Of a stretch of 64,000 nt of DNA, positions 16,455-24,673 are shown piece after piece. The notes below the pieces were generated by a model. The model was not told the DNA's origin. It searched no databases and saw nothing but the letters and a program-made list of their open reading frames with translations. Numbering within the stretch: the first letter of the stretch is position 1; every line of letters begins with the position of its first letter. This stretch comes from Frankia alni ACN14a. GTDB taxonomy: Bacteria > Actinomycetota > Actinomycetes > Frankiales > Frankiaceae. Made by a program: the position numbers and the translations under genes. The stretch spans positions 310,001 through 374,000 of the forward strand of contig NC_008278.1 of assembly GCF_000058485.1 (NCBI RefSeq). The letters are read 5' to 3'.

Positions 16455-17267
16455 TCAGGACGGTCGCTGGCAGCCGGGGCACCAGAACAGGTTGCGGGCG
16501 GCCAGGCGGTTGGTCAGCACCGTGGTGGCGCAGATCAGGCAGGGCTGGCCGGCGCGGCGGTAGACGTAGACCTCGCCACCGTGGTCGTCGACCCTGGGCG
16601 GACGGCCCATCGCCTCGGGGGTGTGCTCGGGGCGCACGGTGTCGATCCGGCCCGTGCGCACCCCGTCGGCCATCAGCGTGACCAGGTCGGCCCAGATGGC
16701 CGTCCACTGCCGCCGGGTCAGGTCCCGTCCGGGTAGCAGCGGGTCGACACCGGCCCGGAACAGCACCTCGGCCCGGTAGATGTTGCCCGGGCCGGCCACG
16801 ACCATCTGGTCGAGCAGGAGGACGGCGATCGGGGTGCGGCTGCGCTCGATCCGGCGCCAGGCCAGGTCCGGGTCGGCATCGCCGCGCAGCGGATCGGGGC
16901 CGAGCCGGTCGCGCAGCGTCTTCACTCCACCGGGTTCCAGCAGCTCGCAGGCGTTGGGACCGCGCAGGTCGGCGTAGCCGGTGTCCGCGGTGAGCCGCAG
17001 CCGGACGGCGCCGGTCGGCACGGGAGCGGGCCCGGGGCCAAAGGCGTAGGTGCCGTAGATGCCGAGGTGCACATGCAGGACCTGGTCGTGGTCGAACCGC
17101 AGGAGCAGATGCTTGCCGTGCGCCTCGGCGTCGGTGAGCGGCCGCCCGTCCAGCCGGCGCGCGCCCTCGGTGAACCGCCCCTGGGGGCTGGCCACGGACA
17201 CCGTCCGGCCGGCGAACATCCGCTGGTGAACCGCGGCCAACCTGTGCACAGTGTGACCTTCGGGCAT
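16455..17267 (-). CDS. Fpg/Nei family DNA glycosylase (Nei2-like)
   Basis: A 270-residue base-excision-repair enzyme. The mature N-terminus is MPEGHTVHRLA, with catalytic Pro2 (Schiff base) and Glu3. A helix-two-turn-helix follows (GPGNIYRAEVLFRAGVDP), and the protein ends in a zinc finger, CLIC...CPGC. The MPEGHT start (rather than MPELPE) indicates the Nei/endonuclease VIII branch, as in actinobacterial Nei2. It removes oxidised pyrimidines and nicks the strand. ATG 17267 is fixed by the catalytic N-terminus, so the open frame upstream is not part of the gene. It is divergent from the acyl-CoA dehydrogenase-like gene at 17375. Confidence 0.95.
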   Translation of the reverse strand: MPEGHTVHRLAAVHQRMFAGRTVSVASPQGRFTEGARRLDGRPLTDAEAHGKHLLLRFDHDQVLHVHLGIYGTYAFGPGPAPVPTGAVRLRLTADTGYADLRGPNACELLEPGGVKTLRDRLGPDPLRGDADPDLAWRRIERSRTPIAVLLLDQMVVAGPGNIYRAEVLFRAGVDPLLPGRDLTRRQWTAIWADLVTLMADGVRTGRIDTVRPEHTPEAMGRPPRVDDHGGEVYVYRRAGQPCLICATTVLTNRLAARNLFWCPGCQRPS

Positions 17268-17374
17268 AGTCGGGCGATCATACTGCCGCGGACGGGGTAT
17301 CCCCTCCTGCGACGAGCGGCCCGTGGACCTGGGTGGCCGCCCGCGGTGAACCGGATGTGGGCCACGGGGGGACC

Positions 17375-18346
17375 ATGCGAGCACCTGGTCGGGTACGGGC
17401 TGAGGCGTTGGCCGAGGCGTGCGCGGCGGCGGGGGAGCTGCCGCTTCCGGGGCGCGGTCGGACGCTCGAACGCTGGGCGGCGCTGGCCGCGCTCGCGGCG
17501 GACGACCTGGTGCTCGCGCGGCTCGCCGAGGCGCACGCCGACGCGGTGGCCGTCGTCGCCGAGCTCGCGGGCGCACCGCTGCCGCCGGGGTCCCGCTGGG
17601 GGGTCTGGGCCGCGGAGGACCCCACCGGGGTCCTGACCGCCGTCCCGCTCGACGGGCAGGGGGCAGGCTGGCTGCTCGACGGCGCCAAGGCCTGGTGTTC
17701 GGGTGCGACCCTGCTGACCCACGCCCTGGTGACCGCCCGTCGAGGACAGTCTCGTCAGCTCCTCGCGGTCGCGCTGGACGCCGCGGGGATCACCGTCGCC
17801 GCCGACGACTGGGCCGCCGGCGGCATGAAGGCAGCCGATACCCGGCGGGTCCGCTTCGACCGGGTGCCCGCCCGCGCGGTCGGCGGGCCGGACGGCTACC
17901 TGCGCCGTCCCGGGTTCTGGATCGGCGGGATCGGCGTCGCGGCCTGCTGGTACGGGGGTGCCACCGCCGTGGCGGCACCGTTGCGGGAGCGGGTCGGCGC
18001 CCGCGGGGACGACCCGCACGCGGCGGCCCATCTCGGCGCCGTCGACGTCGCGCTCGGTGGCGCCCGCGACGTGCTGCGGGCGGCGGCGGACGCGGTCGAC
18101 GCCCGCCCCGAGGCGGATCACGCTCGCCTCGCCCGCCGGGTGCGGGCGACCGTGGCGGGGGCGGCGGCGGAGGTGATCCGCCGGGTCGACCGGGCGCTCG
18201 GGCCGGGGCCGCGCGCCCGCGACCGCCAGCATTCCGCCCGCATCGCCGATCTGGAGGTCTACCTCCTTCAGGAGCACGCCGAACGGGACCTGGCCGCTCT
18301 CGGCGCCGCCGTCGTCGCCGCGGCCGAGCCCGACTGGTCGCTGTGA
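17375..18346 (+). CDS. Acyl-CoA dehydrogenase family protein (short, divergent)
   Basis: A 323-residue protein with acyl-CoA dehydrogenase features: a middle beta-domain with WGVWAAEDPTGVLTAVP and WLLDGAKAWCSGAT (the typical LxGxKxxxSGA strand) and a helical C-terminal domain. It is shorter than the usual 380 residues, lacks much of the N-terminal helical domain, and I cannot place the catalytic Glu, so its activity is uncertain. The start is ATG 17375 with a GGGGGGA tract upstream. It is followed by a NodS-like methyltransferase and a glycosyltransferase on the same strand. That trio, often with a PIG-L deacetylase that is missing here, recurs in actinobacteria as I recall. Confidence 0.8.
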   Translation: MRAPGRVRAEALAEACAAAGELPLPGRGRTLERWAALAALAADDLVLARLAEAHADAVAVVAELAGAPLPPGSRWGVWAAEDPTGVLTAVPLDGQGAGWLLDGAKAWCSGATLLTHALVTARRGQSRQLLAVALDAAGITVAADDWAAGGMKAADTRRVRFDRVPARAVGGPDGYLRRPGFWIGGIGVAACWYGGATAVAAPLRERVGARGDDPHAAAHLGAVDVALGGARDVLRAAADAVDARPEADHARLARRVRATVAGAAAEVIRRVDRALGPGPRARDRQHSARIADLEVYLLQEHAERDLAALGAAVVAAAEPDWSL

Positions 18347-18434
18347 CCCGCCGGCGGCGTCCCCGCTGTCGTTGCTGACCCGAACCCGGGTACACCGCGG
18401 GAAGCCGGGCCGCGAGGGCTTCACGGAGGGTTCG

Positions 18435-19034
18435 ATGACGCTGCCGCCGCAGTACTTCGACGAGATGTACGCGGGCGACGGAGACCCGTGGGGCTTCGCC
18501 GACCGCTGGTACGAGCGGCGGAAGCGGGCACTCACCGTCGCCCTTCTTCCCGACGACCACTACGCGACCGGCTACGAGCCGGGTTGTTCGATCGGCCTGC
18601 TGACCCGCGATCTCGCCGGCCGCTGCGGGCGGCTGCTGGCGACCGACGTGGCGCCCGCCGCGGTGGCGGCCGCCACCCGCCGGACCGCCGACCTGCCGAA
18701 CGTGCGCGTCGAGGCGGCGCGGCTGCCGGGGGACTGGCCGGCGGGGACCTTCGAGCTCGTGGTGCTCTCCGAGGTGGGGTACTACTTCGACCAGGCCGAC
18801 GCCCGCCTCGTCGCCGCCCGTGCGACCGCCTCGGCGGGCACGCTGGTCGCCGTCCACTGGCGCCATCCCGTCGAGGACTACCCGTGCGGGGGCGACGAGG
18901 TGCACGCGCTGCTCGGGCAGGCCGCCGTCGGCGCCGGTCTGACGCGCCTCGTGCACCACCTCGAGGACGATCTGGTGGCGGACGTCTGGGCGCGTGACGG
19001 CCGCTCGGTCGCCGCGCGAACGGGCCTGCGGTGA
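18435..19034 (+). CDS. NodS-like SAM-dependent methyltransferase
   Basis: A 199-residue protein. The opening YFDEMYAGDGDPWGFADRWYERRKRALT is characteristic of the NodS-type family. It is followed by GYEPGCSIGLLTRDLAGRC (SAM-binding motif I, here with Pro-Gly-Cys-Ser) and FELVVLSEVGYYF (motif II). Rhizobial NodS N-methylates chitooligosaccharides, but non-nodulation members methylate unknown sugars or polyols. The start is ATG 18435 with CGGAGGG upstream. Its neighbours (acyl-CoA dehydrogenase-like protein upstream, glycosyltransferase downstream) suggest a role in a cell-surface or small glycolipid pathway, which is inference. Confidence 0.85.
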   Translation: MTLPPQYFDEMYAGDGDPWGFADRWYERRKRALTVALLPDDHYATGYEPGCSIGLLTRDLAGRCGRLLATDVAPAAVAAATRRTADLPNVRVEAARLPGDWPAGTFELVVLSEVGYYFDQADARLVAARATASAGTLVAVHWRHPVEDYPCGGDEVHALLGQAAVGAGLTRLVHHLEDDLVADVWARDGRSVAARTGLR

Positions 19035-19036
19035 GA

Positions 19037-19098
19037 CGGGATCAGCCTCCCGCGGACCGGGATCAGCCTCCCGGGGACCGGGTCAGCCGCCCATGAAC
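19037..19098. repeat. 21-bp tandem repeat between methyltransferase and glycosyltransferase
   Basis: Two near-perfect 21-bp units, 19037-19057 and 19058-19078, share CGGGATCAGCCTCCCG. A degenerate third unit follows (19079-19098). It fills most of the gap between the two genes, starting three bases after the stop. Confidence 0.75.
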
Positions 19099-19112
19099 CG
19101 GATCGGCCGTTC

Positions 19113-19982
19113 GTGAACCGGATCAGCAGGGTCGCCGTGGTGGTCCCGGCCCATGACGAGCAGGACCTGATCGGGGACTGCCTGGACGCGTTGGGCGAGG
19201 CGGTCCACCACCCCGGTCTGCGCGGCGTCGTCGTCGAGGTGCTGGTCGTGCTCGACGACTGCGGCGACGAGTCGGCCCGGCACTGCCGCAGGCGGGCCGT
19301 GCCGACGCTCGCCGTGCGCGAGCGGAACGTGGGAAGGGCCCGGTCGCGCGGATTCGCGCACCTGATCTCCCGGGCGGCAGCGGACGCGGCTCCGGCCGGT
19401 CCGCGCGCGGTGTGGCTCGCGACCACCGACGCGGACAGCCGGGTCTCCCCCGACTGGCTCACGGCCCAGGTGCAGTTCGCCCTCGACGGCGCGGACGCCG
19501 TGTTCGGCGTGGTCGACATCGACGACTGGGACGGCTTTCCCGCTCCCGCGCAGCGACGTTTCCTGCGGCACTACCGCGGGACGGAGCCGGCGGATTCGGG
19601 CTGGCACCGGCATGCGCACGGCGCCAACCTGGGCATCCGCCTGGATGCCTACAACCGGGTCGGCGGCATCCCCCCGCTCGCCGTCGGCGAGGACAACGCG
19701 CTGGCCGCGAACCTGCACCGCCATCCCGACCTGCGTGTTCTCCACACGACGGCGGTGCGGGTCACCACCAGCGCGCGCCGCGACTCCCGAGTCGACGGCG
19801 GATTCGCCCACGTCCTGAGCGGCTTCGAGCAGCCCGGGGGCCACCACACCGGCGGTCCTGCACCCGCCCACGGTCCTAGTACTGCCACGGCACTTGGGAG
19901 TCCCGGCTCGGGGCAGGACGAGGTTCGAGGCCGAGGCGGCGGACGATCGCACGATCCTCGTCGGCGATCATCTGCCGGGTGA
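19113..19982 (+). CDS. Family 2 glycosyltransferase
   Basis: A 289-residue GT-A type glycosyltransferase. It has VAVVVPAHDEQDLIGDCLDAL (N-terminal nucleotide-sugar strand), VLVVLDDCGDES, and WLATTDADSRVSPDW, whose DAD is the DxD metal/nucleotide motif, then GANLGIRLDAYNRVGGIPPLAVGED (acceptor region with the catalytic Asp). It has no membrane segments, so it is probably cytoplasmic. The start is GTG 19113, with a weak ribosome binding site. The last 35 or so codons run antisense into the 3' end of the convergent hydrolase (107-bp overlap) and are low-complexity (Gly/Arg/Ser), so the functional domain ends earlier. Confidence 0.87.
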   Translation: MNRISRVAVVVPAHDEQDLIGDCLDALGEAVHHPGLRGVVVEVLVVLDDCGDESARHCRRRAVPTLAVRERNVGRARSRGFAHLISRAAADAAPAGPRAVWLATTDADSRVSPDWLTAQVQFALDGADAVFGVVDIDDWDGFPAPAQRRFLRHYRGTEPADSGWHRHAHGANLGIRLDAYNRVGGIPPLAVGEDNALAANLHRHPDLRVLHTTAVRVTTSARRDSRVDGGFAHVLSGFEQPGGHHTGGPAPAHGPSTATALGSPGSGQDEVRGRGGGRSHDPRRRSSAG

Positions 19983-20889
19983 CCTGGGCACTCTGGATGA
20001 GCCGGGAGCCGTGGAAGGTGCCCGGATAGAGATGCAGCTCGGTGGGCACCCCGGCCTGGACGAGTCGTTGCGCGTACGCGAGGCCCTCGTCGCGCAACGG
20101 ATCGAACTCGCAGACCGAGACGAACGCCGGCGGCAGGCCGGACAGGTCCGCCGCGCGCGCCGGCGCCGCGTAGGGCGGCACGTCCGCGGCGGGGCCGCCG
20201 GCGCGGTCGGCGCCGCCCACACGGTGGGCCAGGTAGTAGCGCCAGGTGAGCGCGACCTTTCCGCTGTTCCACATCGGGGTGTCCGTGAACGTGCGCATCG
20301 ACACGGTGTCGAGACGGTCGTCGAGTTTGGGGGCGGTGAGGAACTGGAAGCAGAGGGCGGGGCCCCCGCGGTCGCGGCTGAGCAGGGTCAGGGCGGCGGC
20401 GAGGCACGCGCCCGCGCTGCCACCGGCCACGGCGATGCGCGCCGGATCGACGCCCAGGTTCGGCCGGGCCTCGCGGGCCAGCCAGAGCAGCGCGGCGTAA
20501 CAGTCGTCGACCGCGGCCGGGTAGGGGTGCTCGGGCGCGAGCCGGTAGTCGACGCTGACCACCACACAACCCAGCTCCGCGAATCGCAGTGCCTCGCCGT
20601 GCGCCATGTCGAGATCGCCGAGAATGAAACCGCCGCCGTGCAGGAAGAGCACCGCCGGACAGTCGGCCGGGGCCGTGACGGGACGGTAGACCCGCACCCG
20701 GACGTCCGGCGCGCCCGCCGGTCCCGGGACTGGTTGGTCGGTGATCGAGACCGCTGCGCCGGCATCGGGCCGCGGGACGGCCGCGGCGAGCCGACGCACC
20801 AGCGTGCGGGCCCGCGCGACGTCGGTGATCGGGACGTCGGCCAGGAGCGCGACCCAGGGCGCGATTTCCGGGTCGAGGGCATAACCCAC
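19876..20889 (-). CDS. Alpha/beta hydrolase, HSL family esterase
   Basis: A 337-residue hydrolase of the hormone-sensitive lipase family. HGGGF (84-88) forms the oxyanion hole, Ser158 sits in GGSAG, and the remaining triad residues are likely Asp in CEFDPLRDEG and His in YPGTFHGS. It cleaves short acyl esters; the natural substrate is unknown. I chose GTG 20889 because GGAGG lies eight bases upstream; ATG 20943 would add 18 Arg/Gly-rich residues. The upstream region is shared with a divergent PucR/CdaR-type regulator, a common arrangement for a regulator and its target. Confidence 0.9.
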   Translation of the reverse strand: MGYALDPEIAPWVALLADVPITDVARARTLVRRLAAAVPRPDAGAAVSITDQPVPGPAGAPDVRVRVYRPVTAPADCPAVLFLHGGGFILGDLDMAHGEALRFAELGCVVVSVDYRLAPEHPYPAAVDDCYAALLWLAREARPNLGVDPARIAVAGGSAGACLAAALTLLSRDRGGPALCFQFLTAPKLDDRLDTVSMRTFTDTPMWNSGKVALTWRYYLAHRVGGADRAGGPAADVPPYAAPARAADLSGLPPAFVSVCEFDPLRDEGLAYAQRLVQAGVPTELHLYPGTFHGSRLIQSAQVTRQMIADEDRAIVRRLGLEPRPAPSRDSQVPWQY

Positions 20890-21092
20890 TGGCAGATCCT
20901 CCCGTCCGTGACCTGTCACCCGGGGGCCGGGACGCCTGGCCATCGTCGAGCCCGGGACCGTTTCGTGTCCACGGGCGGCCGCGAATACGGGTGAGGCTGT
21001 CGGCGGGTTTGGCTGTCGGCGGCCGATGCCATCGTCCGCCCTGCTCGCCTCGCCGGTACCCGCGGGCCTGCCCACGGTCGTAGTCTCCTGGC

Positions 21093-22193
21093 ATGGAGGG
21101 GCTGATCCTGCGGCTGGCGGACCTGGATGAGGGTGCGCTGGGCGCGGTGCGGATCATCGCTTTCTTCGACAGCTTCGTCGAGCACCGGGCCAGCCTGGAG
21201 GCCGTGCTGTCGGCCACCGCCCAGTTCGCCGGGTGCGAGGTCGGCCTCGCCGGTGGTTCGGTGCCGCCGTTGGTGGTGCGGGCTGGTGAAGGAGTCCCGT
21301 TCGCCGGCGACCCGCCCGACGGTGCGGCCCGGGCGCCGGTGGGCGATGACCGGTGGGTGTGGCTCGCGCGGGCGGGACAGCCACTCGCGCAGGATCGGAT
21401 GCTCCTGGACCGGCTGGCGCACGCGGTCCGCGCGTTGTCCCCTCGGCCGCGGCTCGACCATCCCGGGACCGGGGATCCGGCGTTGCTGGAACTGGTGCTC
21501 GGCGCGGGCGCCGATGACGCCGGCCGGGCGCGTGCCCTGCGGCTGCTCGGCATCGAGCCGACCTGCTCGGTCACGGTCTACGCCGTCCGCTCGCCCGATC
21601 CCGCGGCCGGCGCCGAGTTCCTGGCCGGGCTGCATCCCTGGGTGCGGGCCGTGCGGATCGGCGACGTGCGCGCGGTGGTCGGGCGGGAGCCGCCCGTCGG
21701 CGAACCGACGATCCCGACCGGCGTGCGGGTGGGTCGGTCCGTGCCGATGCCGGCGTCCGCGGCGCAGCGGGCGTGGCGCGGCGCCCGCACGGCGTTGCGC
21801 TTCACCGGGTCGGGGCTGCCGGCCGGACTGGCCACGCTCGCCGGAGGGTCGGCGCTGGTCACCGAGGAGAGCCTCGGCGTCTGGCGGGACGTCGCCGAGC
21901 AGGTGCCCGGCGAACGGCTCGCCGCCTCGCCCGACGTCGCGGCGCTGCGCAGGCTCGGCGCCGAGCCGCAGGGTCCGCAGACGCTGGCCATGCTCGTCGC
22001 CGTCGGCGCCACCGCCTCGCTGCGGCAGGCCGCGGCCGTGCTGTACGTGCACCACAGCACTCTGATCGCACGCCTGGCCAAGGCCGAGCGCGTCCTGGGT
22101 TTCTCCATCGACACCCCGGCGGGCCGAACCCGGCTGACGGCCGCACTGATCATCCGGGCTCTCTGCGCAGATCTCGACGACCTTCCGACCTGA
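21093..22193 (+). CDS. PucR/CdaR-type helix-turn-helix regulator
   Basis: A 366-residue regulator. The C-terminal 60 residues (LAMLVAVGATASLRQAAAVLYVHHSTLIARLAKAE, continuing to RTRLTAALIIRAL) match the PucR-type helix-turn-helix. The N-terminal 280 residues are a poorly conserved sensor region with a GGDEF-like central fold, as in CdaR proteins. No Shine-Dalgarno sequence precedes ATG 21093. A TAGTCT hexamer lies six bases upstream, so a leaderless transcript is possible. It is divergent from the HSL-type esterase, its most likely target. Confidence 0.82.
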   Translation: MEGLILRLADLDEGALGAVRIIAFFDSFVEHRASLEAVLSATAQFAGCEVGLAGGSVPPLVVRAGEGVPFAGDPPDGAARAPVGDDRWVWLARAGQPLAQDRMLLDRLAHAVRALSPRPRLDHPGTGDPALLELVLGAGADDAGRARALRLLGIEPTCSVTVYAVRSPDPAAGAEFLAGLHPWVRAVRIGDVRAVVGREPPVGEPTIPTGVRVGRSVPMPASAAQRAWRGARTALRFTGSGLPAGLATLAGGSALVTEESLGVWRDVAEQVPGERLAASPDVAALRRLGAEPQGPQTLAMLVAVGATASLRQAAAVLYVHHSTLIARLAKAERVLGFSIDTPAGRTRLTAALIIRALCADLDDLPT

Positions 22194-22255
22194 ATCGACC
22201 GGACCGGACCGTCCAGCTGCGCCACCGCGTCGGTGAAACTCTCGTCGTCGAGCTC

Positions 22256-22327
22256 CTAGACCTCCGGGGCCTGCGCATGACATTGCGCATGACCCTGGCA
22301 GGACTCATTGCTGACCGACACCTTCAT
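22256..22327 (-). pseudogene. Ferredoxin remnant (P450 redox partner), truncated by TAG
   Basis: MKVSVSNESCQGHAQCHAQAPEV is the start of an actinobacterial 3Fe-4S/4Fe-4S P450-type ferredoxin, with the first cluster Cys residues at 10 and 16. A TAG follows at once. Reading through it gives ELDDESFTDAV, which matches the continuing family sequence, but the segment with the last cluster Cys (usually LCPTQAI) is absent. The gene sits 26 bases downstream of the P450 remnant on the same strand, the usual order for such pairs. A 23-residue product could not hold a cluster. Confidence 0.82.
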
Positions 22328-22353
22328 CGGAACCCCTCTCAGCTCGACAGTCA

Positions 22354-23702
22354 TCATGCAGTGCGCGATGCGCAGGCGGGCGGACCAACGCCTTCGCGCG
22401 GCCCGGGAGTGAGGCGAACCGGGAGATGCTTGACCGTGTAGACGTCGCCCGCGTCCGCAAGGCGCTCGACGGGAGGCGCGACATGCCCGTCCGGCAGCCG
22501 ACGCAACAGTGCGGTAATCATTACGCGGAACATGGCCCGCGCGAAGTTCGAACCCAGGCAGCGGTGGACAACCGGCGCGAAGGCCAGGTGTCGATTCGTG
22601 CCGCAATCAAGATCGATGTCGTGCGGGCATGCGAAGGTGCTGGGATCGCGGTTGGCCGCCGCGAACATCAGCATGACCCGGTCGCCCTTCTTGAGCTGGC
22701 GGCCGTGGAACTGCGCGTCCCGGGTGACGACTCGGGTGAGGCCCTGCACCGGAGTGTCGCGGCGCAGGAACTCCTCCGTCGCGATCTCCAGGACGGCCGG
22801 GTCCTCGAGGAGCCGGCGGCGCAGTGCGGGATCGGCGTCGATGCGCAGGAAGGCATTGCCGGTGCGGCCTGCCGTGGTGTCCATGCCACCGAGCAGGAGC
22901 GGCATGACGATGCCGGAAAGCTCCTCGTCGGAGAGCCTCTCCCCGTCGATCTCCGCCTCCGTGAGATCGCTGAGCACGCCCTGGCCCCGGCGCCGCCGGC
23001 GTTGGGCGATCTTCTGGGCGATCTCCTGGGCGATCGTGCCGTAGATGTTGGCCGCGGACTGGGCGGACCGCTCCGGGGCATAGGCACGGCCAGGGATGAG
23101 GGAGTGCAGCCACTCGATCCACTCCGGCCAGCGCCTCTCGTCGAAGTCGAGGAGCTGCAGCGTCCACCGCGGGCCGGCGGCGGGGTGAAGAGCTGCTCGG
23201 CAAGGTCGCCCTCGCCGCCCTCGCCGCCCTCGCCGTCCTCGCCGTCCTCGCCGTCCTCGACGACAGCGTCGATCAACTCGGTGGCCGTGCGCCGCAGGGC
23301 CGGCTCCCGTCCTTCCGCCTCCTTGGGCAAGAGGTACGGAAGCAGTAACTTCCGGTACTTCTGCAGCATGGGCGGGTCGCTGTCGATCGGGATGAAAGAC
23401 GTCTCGATCGGCAGCGCCGGAATGGCCTTGCTCATGTGGTTGCTGAAGAGACTTGGGCCTCGTCAGGCGTCGAACACGGCCTCATACGAGGTGACGAGCC
23501 AGTAGCCGCCCCAGGTCGAGGACCTGGCCACCGGGCAGCGGTTCCGAAGATCCGCCATAACCTCGTAATTGTGTTCCCGGAATCCTGCGCTGTGCTGGTC
23601 CAGGTCAGTGTCGCCAAATCCTCCTCCGTCTACGGCTGTCACAATTCGTCCTCTTATGTGGAGAGCAAGGTATGTCGGCCCGACCGGGCCGATCCACCGC
23701 AT
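22354..23702 (-). pseudogene. Cytochrome P450, broken by a stop and a frameshift
   Basis: P450 sequence is spread over the gene. The N-terminal part has DLDQHSAGFREHNYEVMADL and GGYWLVTSYEAVFDA. The middle has IPIDSDPPMLQKYRKLLLPYL. The C-terminal half has the I-helix GGMDTT, a degenerate ExxR helix (EEFLRRD), and the heme-Cys loop FAPVVHRCLGSNFAR. The first two parts share a frame but are separated by TGA at 23463-23465. A frameshift near 23180-23190 moves the rest (RWTLQLLDFDERRWPEWIE, continuing to the heme loop) into another frame. A 9-bp repeat adds an acidic DGE/GGE stretch just before the frameshift. No intact protein can be made without recoding. It probably once worked with the adjacent ferredoxin. 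Confidence 0.88.
23211..23255. repeat. 9-bp tandem repeat within the P450 remnant
   Basis: Five units of CTCGCCGCC or CTCGCCGTC, encoding repeated Gly-Glu-Gly / Asp-Gly-Glu in the minus-strand P450 frame. Normal P450s have no such insert here. It lies about 25 bases from the frameshift and may be linked to the loss of the gene. Confidence 0.85.
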
Positions 23703-24673
23703 CTTCGGCGCTGTTTCCTCGTGCCAGCGATCGGATTCATCGGGAACGCCTGCCGGCCTGTTCTGTCGGCCTGCTGCGGGGAGTGGTCAAGCGTGATGGG
23801 AGCGGTGGGAATGACGACAGATTCGCCGGCGTTCCGGATGGCTGCCGCCGCAGTCGCCGGGCGCCGTCCGATCCTGCGGTGCGCGGTGCCATCGACTTCT
23901 CCGTAGTATTCCTAGACGAGAACGTTGTGTCCAGCCGCGCCACACTCGACCCGGCTCGGGAAACGGCTGCCGGGTTTTCCGGGGGGATGGAGATCTCGGC
24001 GAAACATCTCTGGTCGCCGCGCCGCGCCGTGCCGCGCGAGATGACGGCGAGGTGCGGCGATCATGTTCACGGAACGGATGCGCAGACGGCCGCCACCAGA
24101 CCACCGTCGGGAGCGGACCGGCTGGCGGACCGGCCCGGGGTCGTCGGGCCTCGGCTGCGGGCGTCTGTCCTCGACGTGACCGGACAGCGCCCCAGGGATC
24201 ATGGTGGACGACGTCAGGGCGGGTGCTCGGTGGGTGTGCTCTGTCGTCATGCGCCTCTGTCGTCATGCGCCTCCGTCGTCATGCGCCTCTGTCGTCATGC
24301 GGCGACAGGTCAGACGCCGGGGGTCTTCAACGTCCTACTGGGCTCGGGCACGCCGGCGACCCCGCGTGCCGCGCCCGCATCCGCGCGGCAGCCCGACGAC
24401 TCGGTGGTGGCTGCGCTCGGCAACGCGTAACTGTGGTCTGCGACACGCCGGTAGGCTAGATTTATTGAGTCGATAAAGTTCATAAAGTTCTATTCGATCA
24501 CCATGGAGGGGATTGAGTATCTGATCGAATGCAATGAGTCAAATGCAATGAGTGATGCAGGAGAGCCTGGTGGGCATCGGTGGCTCCTCGACGGCCCGTG
24601 GGGGCTGGAGCCATGCAGTGAGCTGGAGGCACGACGTCAGACTGAGGTAACGCGGTCAGACTGGAGGCACGCA
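23703..24673. other. Intergenic region between the P450 remnant and TetR
   Basis: 971 bases with no frame that looks like a real protein. It contains a 16-bp repeat (24240-24302) and, at about 24455-24500, an AT-richer stretch (TTTATTGAGTCGATAAAGTT) that is unusual for this DNA. That stretch lies 170-220 bases before the TetR start and is the best promoter/operator candidate for it; ATAAAGTT occurs there twice. The rest may be remnant DNA. Confidence 0.5.
24240..24302. repeat. 16-bp tandem repeat, four copies
   Basis: Four contiguous units of TCTGTCGTCATGCGCC: the third has one change and the last ends differently. It is non-coding, with no spacer structure, so it is not a CRISPR array. Confidence 0.9.

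Noticed and set aside
22668-23435. Intact P450 variant read straight through on the minus strand
   Set aside because: After about residue 85 this frame turns into Ser/Arg/Pro-rich sequence, while the true P450 sequence continues in a different frame.
24240-24302. Possible CRISPR array
   Set aside because: Four contiguous 16-bp units with no spacers.
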